Origin: Psococerastis gibbosa
Lineage: Eukaryota > Arthropoda > Insecta > Psocodea > Psocidae
Assembly: GCA_963971405.1 (NCBI GenBank)
Contig: OZ020486.1
Location: forward strand, 4,526,001-4,590,000
Direction: 5' to 3'
Length of the DNA stretch: 64,000 nt
This document shows positions 1-12,125 of the stretch, in pieces. Under the pieces are notes generated by a model that was not told where the DNA came from, ran no database searches, and was given only the letters and a program-made list of their open reading frames with translations. How positions within the stretch are numbered: the stretch's first letter is position 1; each line of letters opens with the position of its first letter. The position numbers and the translations under genes are program-made.

Positions 1-37
1 AGAAAAAAGAAAAAGAAGGAAAACCCCTGCCTCTTCC

Positions 38-665
38 CAGTGCCGGATTAACCCCTGGGGGGGCCGGGGGCACAAGATATGGGGGGGGGCGTGGGTGCAA
101 ACCAGAGGCGGACGAGGGGGCCCCAGACAGAGGCGGTCCCAGACCTCATAAAAGGGGGAGGCACTTGTCAGTGGCGTAACGATCGGTTTTCGAAGGTGTG
201 GTATAATTTGGTGCCTCTGCACCCACTTTAATAAAAGTTGCTCAGGAGACGGAGGTCTGAAATATTGGTGTTTTCCACATTTTGAGAGCAAGAAAGCCCG
301 GGGGTCTCCCTCGGGAGAAAAGTTTTGAAAAATAGGGCTGAAATGGGGAGGTTTTGCGCATTTTGAGTGCTGTAACACTTAGATTTTAGAGGCAAAGAAT
401 ATAACTCCCTTCCAAAGGGGGGAGGAGGGCGATAGCAGGTCGCTTCGTCAGCCTCTGGTGCAAGTTGCAACCTCCTCTAAAATTCATAAATCTACCTACC
501 AGCATTGCAGAAAAAAAAAAAAATAACACTACTTCCCGCCAATTTCAATACTTTTAAATTCTAATTTTTATATTTTAATCTTAAAATATCTCATTCTGGG
601 GGGCATTTCTGGGGGGGGGGGGCGGGGACCTGTGCTCCAAGTGCCCATGGGTTAATCCGGCACTG
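38..665. mobile_element. Non-autonomous hAT element with 8-bp TSD
   Basis: Terminal inverted repeats CAGTGCCGGATTAACCC and GGGTTAATCCGGCACTG flank 628 bp. A perfect 8-bp target duplication CCTCTTCC lies at 30-37 and 666-673. The interior is low-complexity with G runs and includes a block (125-470) that recurs at 45567-45730. No transposase is visible. Confidence 0.9.
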
Positions 666-762
666 CCTCTTCCTGGAAATGGGGGGAGGGGGCAACCAGG
701 GTCTGAGCCTAGGCCTAGGCCATTGTTTGGTCCAACTGTCAATATAGCCTATATAAAACACT

Positions 763-840
763 ACATTTTCTGGCTATGCTTCGGAGGGCATGTAAAACAG
801 GCGGTCCCTGGCCTTCCTAGTTGTGTGTAAGGGAGGGCTG
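763..840 (+). repeat. SINE-A fragment
   Basis: Matches the middle of the SINE-A consensus (CATTTTCTGGC...CGGTCCC...CTAG). It is truncated at both ends and joined directly to a fragment of the ribozyme-bearing repeat. Confidence 0.75.
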
Positions 841-935
841 ACAATGGGCTCCACTGTAATTGTTCAATGACTATGAGGCCGATGCCTCTAATGCGATGTA
901 ACTCCAACTTACCCTTTGTTAAATACACAAATCAT
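840..935 (+). repeat. Fragment of the hammerhead-bearing repeat (downstream half)
   Basis: TGACAATGGGCTCC, AATTGTTC, ATGAC and AACCCTTTGTTAAATA-type blocks align with the portion 3' of the ribozyme core in the 42.5-kb copy. The core itself and about 13 bp of the arm are missing. Confidence 0.6.
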
Positions 936-1394
936 CCTTTTCTAACATATAAACATAGGAAAACAATAATTGTTTTAATTATTAAAACATGTTTACATGC
1001 TCAATTAGTAGGCGTGTTTGTGTTACAAAAACATTAATTAACTAATTTGCATATTCAATACATACATTATCAGCGTGCGTATAATTTTCGCTAGAACTTA
1101 CCCAATTGGTTTGCCATTACAGCAATAAATACGTATTATAGAGTATTTGGGGGTCTTAGGGGGGGGGGGGGGTGCGACTAAATACAATACGATACTGACC
1201 ATGTCAAACGAGGAAATCAGTGCATTGTTTTCCATAAAAATTCAAAACTTACATTAAATTTGGTATTTGTTTGGTTCTAAGTTCTAAGGCTGCATCAGGA
1301 ATTCTGAGAGGTGGGGGGAGGGGGGGGGGGGTTCAGCAGTTGAAATTACTCTTTGATATGAAAAATATTGAAATGACGAATTATGACGCCATAG

Positions 1395-1617
1395 TAAATA
1401 AATAATAAATAAACATTGACTCTTTTGCTCTATTACTAAGCCAACCCAGCGGAGTTAGGGATATGAAGCCCTCTCTTTCACTCAACTACGAAAGCCCGGG
1501 ACCGCCTGCTTTACATGCCCTCCGAAGCATGGCCAGAAAATGTAGCAAGTGTGGGACTCGAACCAACAACCTTTCGGGTGAAAGTCGGAGTCTGTACCAC
1601 TACTCTACATGTCCTGA
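1395..1617 (-). repeat. SINE-A, near full length
   Basis: tRNA-derived. Read on the minus strand it has an A-box-like GTAGAGTAGTGG and a B-box GGTTCGAGTCCC, then a tRNA-unrelated body ending GGCTTAGTAATAG and an (AAAT)n-like tail at 1395-1415. Confidence 0.85.
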
Positions 1618-1907
1618 AGTCCTATGCAATTTATACGATATGCAGTGCAGCATAAAATGCAATGCAAGAATGCAAGATCCTTATAGTGTTGCATAAAATT
1701 ACTGTTATTAGTGATACGGAGTCTGACGCCCAACCCATACTTTTCTGAATGAAAAATTCATTAGACGATAAGTACAAAGTCCTATTTAATAACAACTCGG
1801 TACAAGGTTGGTAAATGAGAAGTATAGACTATAAATAATTGTGTAGGAATATTATGGGCCTAATAATAATAAAATAGGTGGGGGATCTACGATATAGTTT
1901 CCTCGTA

Positions 1908-2028
1908 TAAATAAATAAATAAATAAATAAGGACTTTCTATTGTTTCTATTACTAAGCCAACATAGCGGAGTTAAGGCTATAAAGCCCTCTCTTACACTC
2001 AACTAGGATGGCCCGGGACCGCCTGTGT
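1908..2028 (-). repeat. SINE-A, 5'-truncated
   Basis: Keeps the (ATTT)n tail and 3' body only; the promoter head is missing. Confidence 0.8.
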
Positions 2029-2050
2029 GTAGGCTATACAGTACACAAAG

Positions 2051-2201
2051 GGGACATGGAAGGAGCCTCCCCGAAGATTGCGCTTATGAGCGATCGGGCG
2101 TCCCTGGTAACGGCGGGAATTACCCCGTCGGCCAATCCTTCCACCACCGGGTCAAGCGACAACAACGTGTCCTAGGCTCGGACACGTTAAGTAAGTAAGT
2201 A
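2051..2201 (+). mobile_element. Short retroelement with (GTAA)n tail and 11-bp TSD
   Basis: About 150 bp ending in a GTAA microsatellite, flanked by perfect 11-bp duplications AGTACACAAAG (2040-2050, 2202-2212). It is almost identical to 17031-17175. This is probably a 5'-truncated LINE 3' end or a SINE mobilised by one. Confidence 0.85.
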
Positions 2202-2320
2202 AGTACACAAAGTACCATATTTGCCTTCGTTAGTATTTTACTGGTACTGCAGTATTCATAAGGTTGTATTTGAAGTAAGTCCGGCAAACCATCTACTAAC
2301 TATGCTAATTAAAAACTTAC

Positions 2321-2540
2321 CAGCGCGCCATCTTGGGACAGTAACGAAGACTTTGTCCTGCCAGAACTCTACGCCGACGGGCAGGTTGTTCTCAGGCACA
2401 AACGCGCCGGACCTGATGGCATGTTCTCTGGTCTTCTCGTCCGGGTAGGCAAAGTCGACGGTCTTCCAGCTGTAGCGAAGCTGGAGTTTAGACGCGAGCT
2501 CGGCTTCAGCTGCGAAGATTACGTAAGCGACACACGCAAA
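2321..2540 (-). CDS. Internal exon of a yellow / MRJP-family protein (partial gene)
   Basis: Yellow-family proteins are secreted beta-propeller proteins involved in insect cuticle pigmentation and related processes. This exon reads from a pyrimidine-rich TTTTGCAG acceptor to a GCGCTG|GTAAGT donor (220 nt, phase 0 in, phase 1 out). The first residues (ACVAYVIFAAEA) look like the end of a split signal peptide. Then come KLQLRYSWKTVDFAYPDE, SGAFVPENNLPVGVEFW and DKVFVTVPRWRAG, all hallmark N-terminal motifs of the family. The upstream exon with the ATG should lie to the right but is not recognisable; downstream exons should lie to the left, probably beyond position 1, because 1-2320 holds only repeats. 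Which yellow paralogue this is cannot be decided from one exon. Confidence 0.92.
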
Positions 2541-2639
2541 CTGCAAAAGAAGGGAGTAAAGTTTTAGTAAAAGTGGTTTTTGAAGGGCTGTAGGTAGGAT
2601 AGGGGGTAGTAGTAGTGACTTGACTTAGGTAGGCGCATC

Positions 2640-3240
2640 CAGCCCAGGGGGACTTTTGGCCGTTGCCACTACACCACGCTAGCTTCCAGTCTCGGGTGAC
2701 GGTGGCATGCACATCTTCTAGGACTTGGTCTGAGCGTTGGCCTACCAGGCAGCCTAGTGTGGTTGAAGGCGTCTTCCAAAGCTAGCTTCAGCGCCCTCAT
2801 CACCGCCTGAATTCGGTGCACATGCTGACCCAGCCAGATTGGGAGAATTGAATGAAGATGGTAATAGTAAATTTGGCAAAGTCCCAGGCCACGGTGAGGG
2901 CCCTCAGAACACGCCCCATCTTTCTCACTCGGACAATTGCGGCCGTGAAGAGCGCCACCGCCTTTGGGCGAAGCTGATTCCCTGCCTGTAGTCCTCCCAT
3001 TGCGAAACCGACCGTGGTTCTCGCCAGACAGCCGGGCGGTTCATCAGCACGTGCGACACGGTTTTAGCGCCACGATCGCAGAAGCGGCAATCCTGCGAGG
3101 GAACCTAGACGGCTATACATCCAAGCGAGCAAGGTGATCTCGGAAGGTGCAATGTCCCGACAGCATAGCAGCGGCACAGCGTACTGCTTGTTGACTGCTG
3201 GAGATAACGTCTCGATTTAGCCGCTCGTCCAAGTGTAGGA
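2640..3240 (-). pseudogene. Non-LTR retrotransposon C-terminal fragment
   Basis: Minus-strand translation gives AAAMLSGHCTFRDHLARL, then CRFCDRGAKTVSHVLMNRP, the CxxC...H zinc-knuckle-like end found after the RNase H region of I/R1/Jockey-type elements. Frameshifts and stops break it. It lies to the right of the yellow exon, in the intron that should precede it. Confidence 0.7.
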
Positions 3241-3314
3241 GGCATAAAAGTAAATTAAAATTCATTATTTATGCATATGCCTACAGCCATGCCTAGTTGA
3301 ATCCACGAGGACTG

Positions 3315-3403
3315 AGCCTGTTCCAAACTGCAGCAAACTTGGTAGTGTGCAGAGCGTTGACTGGGGAACATGGGGGGACATGATAACGCGCTGAGTCTGC
3401 GAG
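3315..3403 (-). repeat. SINE-B fragment
   Basis: Matches the GGGGAACATGG...GATAACGCGCTGAGTC head of SINE-B. Confidence 0.65.
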
Positions 3404-5589
3404 TGATGTACGTGTCAATTTCTGGGCACATCCGTATTAGTCGAGTGGCTTTACTATTTTCCCCAAGCTAAAATAATTTTAAAAATTTATCACAAGTCGA
3501 CCATCTTCAGAACCTTGCCGTGGGAAGCCACGACATCACTAATTTTTCGAATATTGATGGTATTGTTTCCGTATGAGTTTTGGCCACCCAGAAACTGGCA
3601 CACTTCCTCGATGCTTCATACTATTCAATTAAAAACTGCGAAGAAGAGGGAAATTTCGCGGTTTTTCCAACATGATGCAATGGGGCAAAATGGCAATGTT
3701 AAGAAATTCGAGAAGAGCCGTCCAAAATCTATAAAAATGTCTGAATATATTTCCCTTAGCCCCCTTTTTTTCGTACCAATTAACTCTTATACGTCCAGAC
3801 GTGCATTATTAATTAAATTACACCCTCTTTAACCTCATCAAAAACCCTTTGGGTACAGAAATTAACAATTCCAAAAAGTGGTATTTTTTTGTGGTTTAAA
3901 AGGTTTGAATTCGTTTCAGAGCTTCACCCCTGGCAGCTGATTGTATGTTGCTGATGATGTGAATTCATGTAAGCGAATGAATATTGAAAAGCGCTGAGAA
4001 TTTCCGAATAAAGTGGCAGCCGTTTTTACCTTAGGGTGAAAATTGAATGAGGGACTGACCACAATAATGAACTTGTTTGATTTTATTGAAATACCAAACT
4101 GGGAAGGATTTCGTATTCCATATTTAATAGGATGTAAATAGAAATTGCTGTATTGTATCCTGTGGTTTTCGAGGTAAAAATAAACAGAATGCAATAGACG
4201 GAGCCTTATAATATCAAATAGGCTGCTTTGTTTAGGCATGTAAATTTCATGGGTTAGTAATGTAAGAGTCAGCCGAAAGACCCAAAATTCACCCATATGG
4301 AAAATATAGACAATTTTCTTTCTTTCTTTCATTCTTGGGACGAGAACCTATTAAGGGTACTGGTTGAGAAAAAGCGCGGGTCCTGTCCAGTGGTATTGTT
4401 TTCTTTTTATGTCGATTCCCGATCTTTGAACTTTCGTTTTATAAATTTTGGACTATTCTAGCCCGTGTTTTTAAGGTAAAAAAAAATGTTCTTTTATTCT
4501 TGCAAATAAGCTGTATTACCCAATAACTTACTTAATATTGTACCTACTGGTAAACTAAGAGTCATGTATAGTATACACCACTAGGGCCAAACTTCAGTTT
4601 CTACGTTCAGACAGTTTTGGTATTTCTAATCCCTTAGCTGATGTAGGCCCTATATATACAGTAAGATGCCAGTACTGCTAGTCAAATCAGATCTACTACA
4701 ACTGCGAGTGCCCCCCCCCCCTGATGAAAATCCAAGATTTTCAGGCCCTGTCCTATAAATGGGCCGACTGGGCATTTGCCCAGGGCACCAGTTGCGGCGG
4801 GGGGGGGGGGGCAGTCAAAATGAAGAAATGCCTCATACGAAATTCATGACAATCGGGGAAATAATAATAATAATAATAATTGTAATATGAAGTAAATAAA
4901 AAGCACGGAGTGGACTTCAAGTATCATCTGAAAGTGGCGCGAAATGTGAGTCTATTATTTTTATGCATGGTGCGAGCATGCGCATGTGGGCGGGAAAAAT
5001 ATGGCGTCAACCATGATTTTATATTTTGGTCGTATTTCTTACAATTTACTTTCGCAACATTTTGTTTTAATGGGGTAAGGGGCACTGGAAGACTAACTTG
5101 TTGCCCAGAGCCGCGAAATCTCAAGGTCACGGGGCCTAAAGATTGGCCCCTAACTTCATTTTATGTAAAGTTTAGTCTGTAATGTGATATGAAAAAATGT
5201 ATCATTACTATTTAAACTACTTTATGTACATGCTGAATTATCCATTAACCCATAGTGTATGATAAGCCCCCCCCCCATTTTCATTTTTTAGATCCGATCT
5301 TGGTTGACTGAAAAAGGGTGTGGATACATGCCACTATGGTTTCATCTATCTGACAAGTACTCTAATTTCTGATAGCTTTCGTGTCGCTACGTATAGTAAA
5401 GCCTTTAAGCCTTAGCTGACACATAGGCTGTTGACGTAATGCCTACAGTATGCCTCGGGTCTGTATCGGAGTGTTATTACAACTTCCAAATGTAATTATA
5501 TTGTAATTTGTATACTTGAAGAAAAATTATAACTATTATTATCATATTTATAAATAAATAAATAACAATTATGTGATCATGCCTTGTTT
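3404..5589. other. Gene-free stretch with scattered repeat fragments
   Basis: No coding exon recognised. It holds a LINE-tail-like block at 4255-4335 (relatives at 25930-26010 and 35325-35380), poly-C/G tracts at 4709, 4799 and 5267, and an ATA-rich microsatellite at 4861. The long frame on the minus strand at 3916-4332 runs into the LINE-tail block and has no domain. Confidence 0.6.
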
Positions 5590-5968
5590 AGGCGCCCATT
5601 CCACCGACCGGCTAGGGCTATTTACAAAAACGGTGACGTGATAGCAGACATTCAAGACTTAGGTGGCGTCTCCACCGACCTCGCATTGCAGAATTGACGG
5701 AAATGTTTATTTTCCTCTATGCCATAATTAAAATTGATCAATGATCATACAGTAAAATCACAAACAAACTAAAATTAAAAAATGGCGTCATGGGATAAGT
5801 TAAATACAAACATTTTAATAGATTTCTAAAAAAAGAAAAATTCTAATTTCCGTCAATGTCATTTGCATTCTGCAATGCAAGGTCGGTGGAAACGCCACCG
5901 TCCTGAATGTCTGCTACCACGTCACCGTTTTTGTAAATAGCCCTAGCCGGTCGGTGGAATGGGCGCCT
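5590..5968. mobile_element. AGGCGCC MITE copy 1, intact
   Basis: 379 bp with terminal inverted arms of about 120 bp (AGGCGCCCATTCCACCGACC at each end, inverted). Short AT-rich interior, no ORF. Confidence 0.9.
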
Positions 5969-7270
5969 AAGCAGCACTGTATAAGTCCTTTGTCCCAATC
6001 AAGCGCTAGCTTGGGGATGCCGGCATTATGGTATTATTTGTATTGTATTTTGTGAATATTATATGCTCCTTTTCCAGTGAATACTGGGCAAGGAAATAAA
6101 AGAAAGAATAAAGAAAGAAAGATTATTATGATTTTTTTAAGGACTTTTAATGGACCCAGGCCTACTTATAGTGGCCCATGGGCAAGTCCGTAACCAGGAT
6201 TTTTTTGCGGGGGGGGGGGGGTTGAAATTTCATTGGATATTACATAGTGGTTTTTATTTTTCCTCTCAAAATTCAAATTCTATCTAGTATCAAGCCGTTT
6301 CATTTCGGGGGGGGGGGGGGTTGAACCCCCCCCCCCCCTACGGCCTTGCCCATAGGTCCCTTGCACAAATTCAATTTTGGGGGCGAGTAGCCCATCACGA
6401 CGCCAATGCTTACAAGCCAAGTCAGAAAATCCCTCTGATGAGATCTTAAAAGCATACTGATACTCTGAAGGTCCAAATAAAAAGAGCCATTACTCATATT
6501 CTCGGCCTATTAATAATTAAATCCGCTCTAGTTATCAATTGTAACAATGGAAGTACAGGCACTATAATACCTGGCCTACCTAGGACATAAAGCAGGGCAC
6601 TTTCAAGGTACAATAACTGTCGTGTATTTGACGGATAGCCAACCTGAACTAACTACTAATGTCTTCTCGGCCACAAGGTATAATTATTTGCAAGAAAGCG
6701 GACCGTATCATCCGTCGTACCTATTTATTAAAATTACGTGACACAAGTCCGTTGATCGTACGTCGTAACCCTGTATTCATTGTACTTCATTGTCAGGTCG
6801 ACTCGTAGCCCGAACTTGGATAACAGTTTCAGTGATTTTGGGTCACTTATCAACCCACCGGGAAATTTTTTTTTCTGACTCCCGTAAAGTGGGACTGCAG
6901 CTGCCCCGCGCTCAAAACACAGTAGAAGAACATATTATAGCTTGGTGGTTTAAAATGTTACCGCGCACTTATTTGACGAGTCTGGCGGCCTATCTTATTG
7001 AAAAGTCTACATATTCTATTTTTATTTATTATTAAGCAGTTTATGTAAATGTATATCGCAAAGGGTTAAGTCACGCTCATGATGTCTGTTACAATAATGA
7101 AAACAAGCACGTCATAGCTTGTTCGTTGTCATGAAGGAAATTTTGGAAATTTGCCAGTGACTCTCTCGTACTGTACTCGTACTGTAAAGGTACGAGTGAA
7201 CGCGTACATGCTCTCCTTTTTATCAATTAAGTTATAGTAATAGCTCCTTGTTAAAAAGGAGCCGTTTCTA
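5969..7270. other. Gene-free stretch
   Basis: G and C runs at about 6208 and 6307 belong to hAT-like debris. The segment 7040-7240 (GGTTAAGTCACGCT, GGTACGAGTGAAC) is shared with copies near 10 kb, 11.5 kb and 16.3 kb, so it is part of a larger dispersed repeat. No exon seen. Confidence 0.55.
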
Positions 7271-8501
7271 CAGTGCCGGATCAGCAACTAGGCACACTAT
7301 GCTACTGCCTAAGGGCCTACGAACTTTAAAAAAAGTTAATTTATTATGTAATTTTTCAAAACTTTTCATAATACCTTGAAAAATGTGCTTTTTACGTACA
7401 TTAATGTAAAACTCAAATTTTTGAAACAGAAAGTTTTCCTTCAACAACTCGTTGGCGTAAATTCCCAAAATTTCTGGGTGGGGGGGCTTTAGGACCCCAA
7501 GACTTTGATCCCCGGAGAAAAATAAATCATGGGCCCAAATTATTGAGGTTTTACGCATATTATACCCTGGAGAAAGGGGAGCTCGGGAGTCTCCCCGGGA
7601 GAAAAAAAAATTGATGAATAGGCCCAAATTAGGAAGTGTTTACGAATATTCAACCATGGAGACAAGGGGGGCCCGGGGTCTCCCCCGGAGAAAAAAAAAT
7701 TGATGAGCAGGCCCAAATTAGAGAGGTTTTACGCATTTTGCAAGCAGTTCAGAGGGATTTTGCCGACGAATAAACCTACCACTGAGGGGGGCCCGGGGGT
7801 CTCCCCCGAAGAAAAATTTTGAAAAAATAGATCTGAAATATTGGGGTTTAAAGCATTTTGAGTAATATATTTTTGTGAAAGTACTTGCTCAATATGTTGA
7901 TTTTTTCATGTAAAATAAGCATACTAATTAATTTATTTAATTAATTTCCCTTCTGTTATTGTGAATACCATGCCTTTCGCCTTCATAACGTCTTTGTCAC
8001 CAGAAATTCTTGGGGTAAGCCCCCCTTATTTACGCCAATGTTTGCAAGCAATTGAGATATTATAACGACGAATAAACCTACCATTGAGAAAGATTTGGAA
8101 AAAAATAGCTCTGAAGTATTCAGTATTGGGGTTTTAAGCATTTTGAGTAATATAGTTTTTGTGAAAGTACTTGCTCAATATGTTGATTTTTTTCATGTAA
8201 AATAAGCACACTAAGAATTAATTCCCCTTTCATTAATCATTACTGTGGGTACTATGCCTTTATCCTCCATAACGTCTTTGTCCCCAGAAATCCCCCAGAA
8301 AGCCCCCCCCCCAGGACTCCCCTATTTACGCCAATGCAAAAACTATATGCACTAAAAATATACTGTAACTAAAAATTTTGTATTTAGTATTTAGTTCTTA
8401 GTTGCAATGTCAGTCCCCTTACCTAGTAAGACTATAGACGTAGAGCCCATAAAAGAGGGAGGGGGTTACCTAGGGGCCCATAAATGGTTAATCCGGCCCT
8501 G
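7271..8501. mobile_element. Non-autonomous hAT element, 1.2 kb
   Basis: Ends CAGTGCCGGATCAGCAAC and GTTAATCCGGCCCTG. Flanking 8-mers CGTTTCTA (7263-7270) and CATTTCTA (8502-8509) differ by one base. The interior has three or four diverged direct repeats containing CCCGGGGGTCTCCC and GAGAAAAA blocks. Related to 38-665. Confidence 0.82.
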
Positions 8502-8509
8502 CATTTCTA

Positions 8510-10195
8510 AAATGTTTTTAAAAACCAATGTTGACTTTTTTGGAAAGTGAAACCCCTTCAAAACACTGAACTGATCGATAGGACAATTATATAGTCACGA
8601 ACGGGCAGCCCAATATACAATAATACAACACAGTAATACTACGTACAATATAGTATATATAATATAGTATAAATAGAAAAGCAATAAGATCAAAAATCAG
8701 TGGGGTCGTGGGCCAAGTGAAGCTGATCGGGCCACTGTAATTCTCCTCCTATACTTAAATTAATGTAGCATTCGTGTGGACCTTAATTGCATGGACAGCA
8801 TCCCTCTCGCATTTCAATAAGCCCCCCCCCCCCGGATTCACCCTTCTAATTTTCGAAAGCATGTCAGATGTGCACTTGTGCAACAGTTAGACATTCAGTC
8901 CCACACGTCAACCAAGTAGAGTGCTATATGGCCAACACGTTTGTCATTCAAAGTCTCAGTTTCGAAGTGTAATTTGCGTGAAAGATGTCATTAGTACGTT
9001 ACTTAAAAGTATGTACGTGCAACATGAAACTGCATCTAACCGAAATTAGCGATGTATCGTTTGTCAGGAAGCTTTAAGGCGTCCTGTCGGAACGTGTTTG
9101 TCTACAGTATAAAGTATATTGATGTGTGCAAATAGATTGCTTCTTCTTGAAATCTCTGACTAGCAGTAACGTGTCAAAATAAACAATCTGACAATATACA
9201 TCCCGCTGTCAGCTGCCGCTATATGCTGGATTGTCTCAATGACGTTGTACATAATAAGATGAACTACCAAAAACCTGTCTGAATGTGCAAAAGCAGGTAT
9301 GACAGCCGATAGGAGTTGGCAAGTTTGTGAGGCGTTCTTTGAGGGGCTACTCTAACAGTCACGAATAAGACCAGGACTAAAGGGAAGCCTAAACTATTTC
9401 AGTCTTTTAGCAACTAGATTTAGTCCTGAAGCTACTTTTGTAGGCACCAGAACTAAGGGAAGGGGCAACCAGAGGGACACAATTAGAAGCCGACACAGGG
9501 GGGATGGGGTTGTCGCAATATTATAAAAACTTTATTTATATTTATTATATTTTACTCCGCTTGCTATTCTCTCCGACTATCATGAGGTATAGGAGTATCC
9601 CCAGTATAGTAACACTCCGCCCATAGACAACTAGTTTAACAATAAACAATAATAAAAACAAGCTGGCGTACCTGAATGATCCTCATTGTGTTGACAAACA
9701 CGGTTCGCGGCACTGACTGGCCGAGACAGGTCCAATCATCGAAGATGAAACCTGCACGGGTGGGGTGTGGTGGGGGGTGCAGTACTGTTACGCCTGATAT
9801 TGGCTATTTCCTGATGCCACGGCCAAAATCAGCGGCCTACCTGTTACTATAATGGGACATGTCGAGGTCTGTCAAAGAATTATTTTTATATGTAGATCGG
9901 ACATGACAATTACTTATCCTTTTTTATTGCAGTACTGTATGTATGTAGATGTATATGCAGTCATTGACTATGTCCCATTACTCCCATTGGACTCGTATCT
10001 GTACTGGCCGGTTAAGTCATGCTCTCGCCTGTTTCATTGCGTGAATGGTAAGCTTGTCTCAGCTTGTCCATTATGGCTTGTAGCCGGCGTGGGTTGACAC
10101 TGAGATCATTAAGATTTTTTTTTTTTTGGGGGGGGGGTCCAGTTGTCATGAAACATCAGTATATAAAGTTTGCCCTTATTACGAGTACCACAGAT
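8510..10195. other. Gene-free stretch, dispersed repeat segments
   Basis: No exon recognised. 8570-8760 and 9970-10100 match parts of 11.6-11.75, 16.26-16.38 and 16.69-16.86 kb, showing a multi-copy family of unknown type with no coding signature. Confidence 0.55.
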
Positions 10196-10483
10196 CAGTG
10201 GCGTAATGATAGGTTGTCGAAGGGGTACTGTTTGATTTGCCCCCCCCCCCATTTTTGGGGGAATGATTTTGAAAAAAATAGGCCTGAAATAGATTGTAGG
10301 CAAAAAAAAAAATGATTTTTCAGACGCGAAATTTATTAACAAAATGGGAAGCAGGGGGACCGGGGTCTCCCCGGCGGATTTAAAAAAAAAAAAAATTTAA
10401 AAAATTTGCTATTTTTCTCATTTGGGGGCGGGGTCCAGACCCAGACCCCCCGCCCCCCCCCCCCTTCCGTGGCTACGCCATTG
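10196..10483. mobile_element. hAT-like MITE, ends only
   Basis: Inverted ends CAGTGGCGTA and TACGCCATTG enclose G/C tracts and an AAAAATAGGCCTGAAATA block shared with the other G-rich hAT elements. Flanking 8-mers do not match, so the borders are tentative. Confidence 0.5.
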
Positions 10484-10715
10484 ATAGGCTCATATATGTT
10501 TCTCAGCATGAAATATTTGCAATTAACTGTAAATTTGCAATTTGTAAAACGTTTATGCTTTATTTATTTTTAATTCTTCAAGATTTAGACTTTAAATTAA
10601 ATAATCATTTTTTTAATTAATTGTAGCAATTTGTCACCCTTCGTGATGCGTCGCTCAGAAGCGGCTACTTCACTGCTTCAATAGTCGGCTCGGTGCGGCG
10701 TTGTTGTCCCCCATA

Positions 10716-11017
10716 AGGCGCCCATAGAAATCTTTTAAAATGTTTGTACTTAACATATCCCATGACGCCATTTTTTAATTTTAGTATGTTTGTATGTGAT
10801 TATACTGTATGATCATTGATCAATTTTAACTATGGCATAGAGGAAAATAGTACAAACATTTTAATAGATTTCTATAAAAAGAAAAATTCTAATTTCCGTC
10901 AATGTCATTTGCATTCTGCAATGCGAGGTCGGTGGAATAGTCACCAAAGTCTTGAATGTCTGCTACCACGTCACCGTTTTTGTAAATAGCCCTAGCCGGT
11001 CGGTGGAATGGGCGCCT
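10716..11017. mobile_element. AGGCGCC MITE copy 2, left arm deleted
   Basis: Starts AGGCGCCCAT then jumps straight into the interior; the right arm of about 120 bp is complete and ends GGGCGCCT. The interior lies in the opposite orientation to copy 1. Confidence 0.85.
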
Positions 11018-11732
11018 ATCGCCAATTCTGGCCAATTTGATTGTTTTAGAACCGAATTCAAAATATTTTGGAATATAAGTAATAGGCTACGTAATTAATA
11101 GGCTATTTGAATTTTTTTTAGAACTTATTCTAATGTATTAGGAGATGTATTTCCTGATAATTATTGTTTTTAAAAACATGATTTACATTTTTATCACTAT
11201 AGATACTGCCAGTTCAGCTTCTATGGTAGGTACGTGCATCTGCATCAAGTGAAACGTATTTAATAAGAACGAGTACTTCTAATTTCTGTGGACGACAAAA
11301 ATTGTGTTATGTATGAATTAAGAGCCCCTGAATAAGGTACCAACAAGGTATATAATGAATTAGAAGAGAAGATTTCTTCTGATTCCTGAGTGGTGCACTT
11401 AATTCCTATACACTTGAGTTTTGTTTCACAAACATATTTATTTCCACTCGCTGTTGCACTTAACAACTTTCTATTTTTAATGAAACTTTCATAACTTTCC
11501 AGTCAAATTTCATTAACATTCTAATTAATTTTGCTAGGTGCTGTATGTGAAAAGAACCGGTACGAGTGAACCCGTTCATGTTTTTCTGTTTATCAATTAG
11601 GATAGTTACCGTAATAATTCATTTGTAAATAATTGTCCAATGGTAAACTTGGGATGCCTTCAGTTTCCCCATCCCAAAGCACCGAATAAATTGATGGGTC
11701 GATTGCATAGTCAAGAATGGGCAGACCAATCT

Positions 11733-11830
11733 CTATATATAAAAATATTATGTTTGTTTGTGTACGCTTCAAAAACTCAAAAAGGTCTGCACCGATCGAG
11801 CTGAAATTTAAGCATGATATATAATCCGCA
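11733..11830 (+). mobile_element. Possible Helitron-type 5' terminus
   Basis: TCTATATATAAAAATATTAT followed by a block ending CGATCGAGCTGAAATT resembles 5' ends of insect Helitrons. No replication or helicase protein is present and no 3' end is defined. Confidence 0.35.
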
Positions 11831-11942
11831 TCAAGGATTGTTTTTATCTAATTTTTGCACATCAGTCACATATCCGTAACCGCGAAAAAAAAGCGAGGAA
11901 AACACTCGCTGACAACTGTAATAGTAACGTTGCAGTCACATT

Positions 11943-12117
11943 TATCGGCTTCGATGGCAAGGTGGTAGCGTGCTTGTACTTGTGCGAGTCACTACGCGCC
12001 ATGCGATCGGAGACGTGTCGTAGCTCAGCACAAGTATTAATTTACTCATTGAGGCGACTGAAGAGGTCAATCGGATACATTCATTAAATTGTTTGTATGC
12101 GATTAACCTTTTCATAA
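11943..12117 (+). repeat. SINE-C
   Basis: tRNA-like head (CGATGGCAAGGTGGTAGCG) and conserved end GTATGCGATTAACCTTTT. Six copies occur in the window. Confidence 0.75.
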
Positions 12118-12125
12118 AAAAAACA

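Noticed and set aside
3916-4332. 138-codon minus-strand frame
   Set aside because: AT-rich, no domain; runs into a repeat shared with 25.9 and 35.3 kb.
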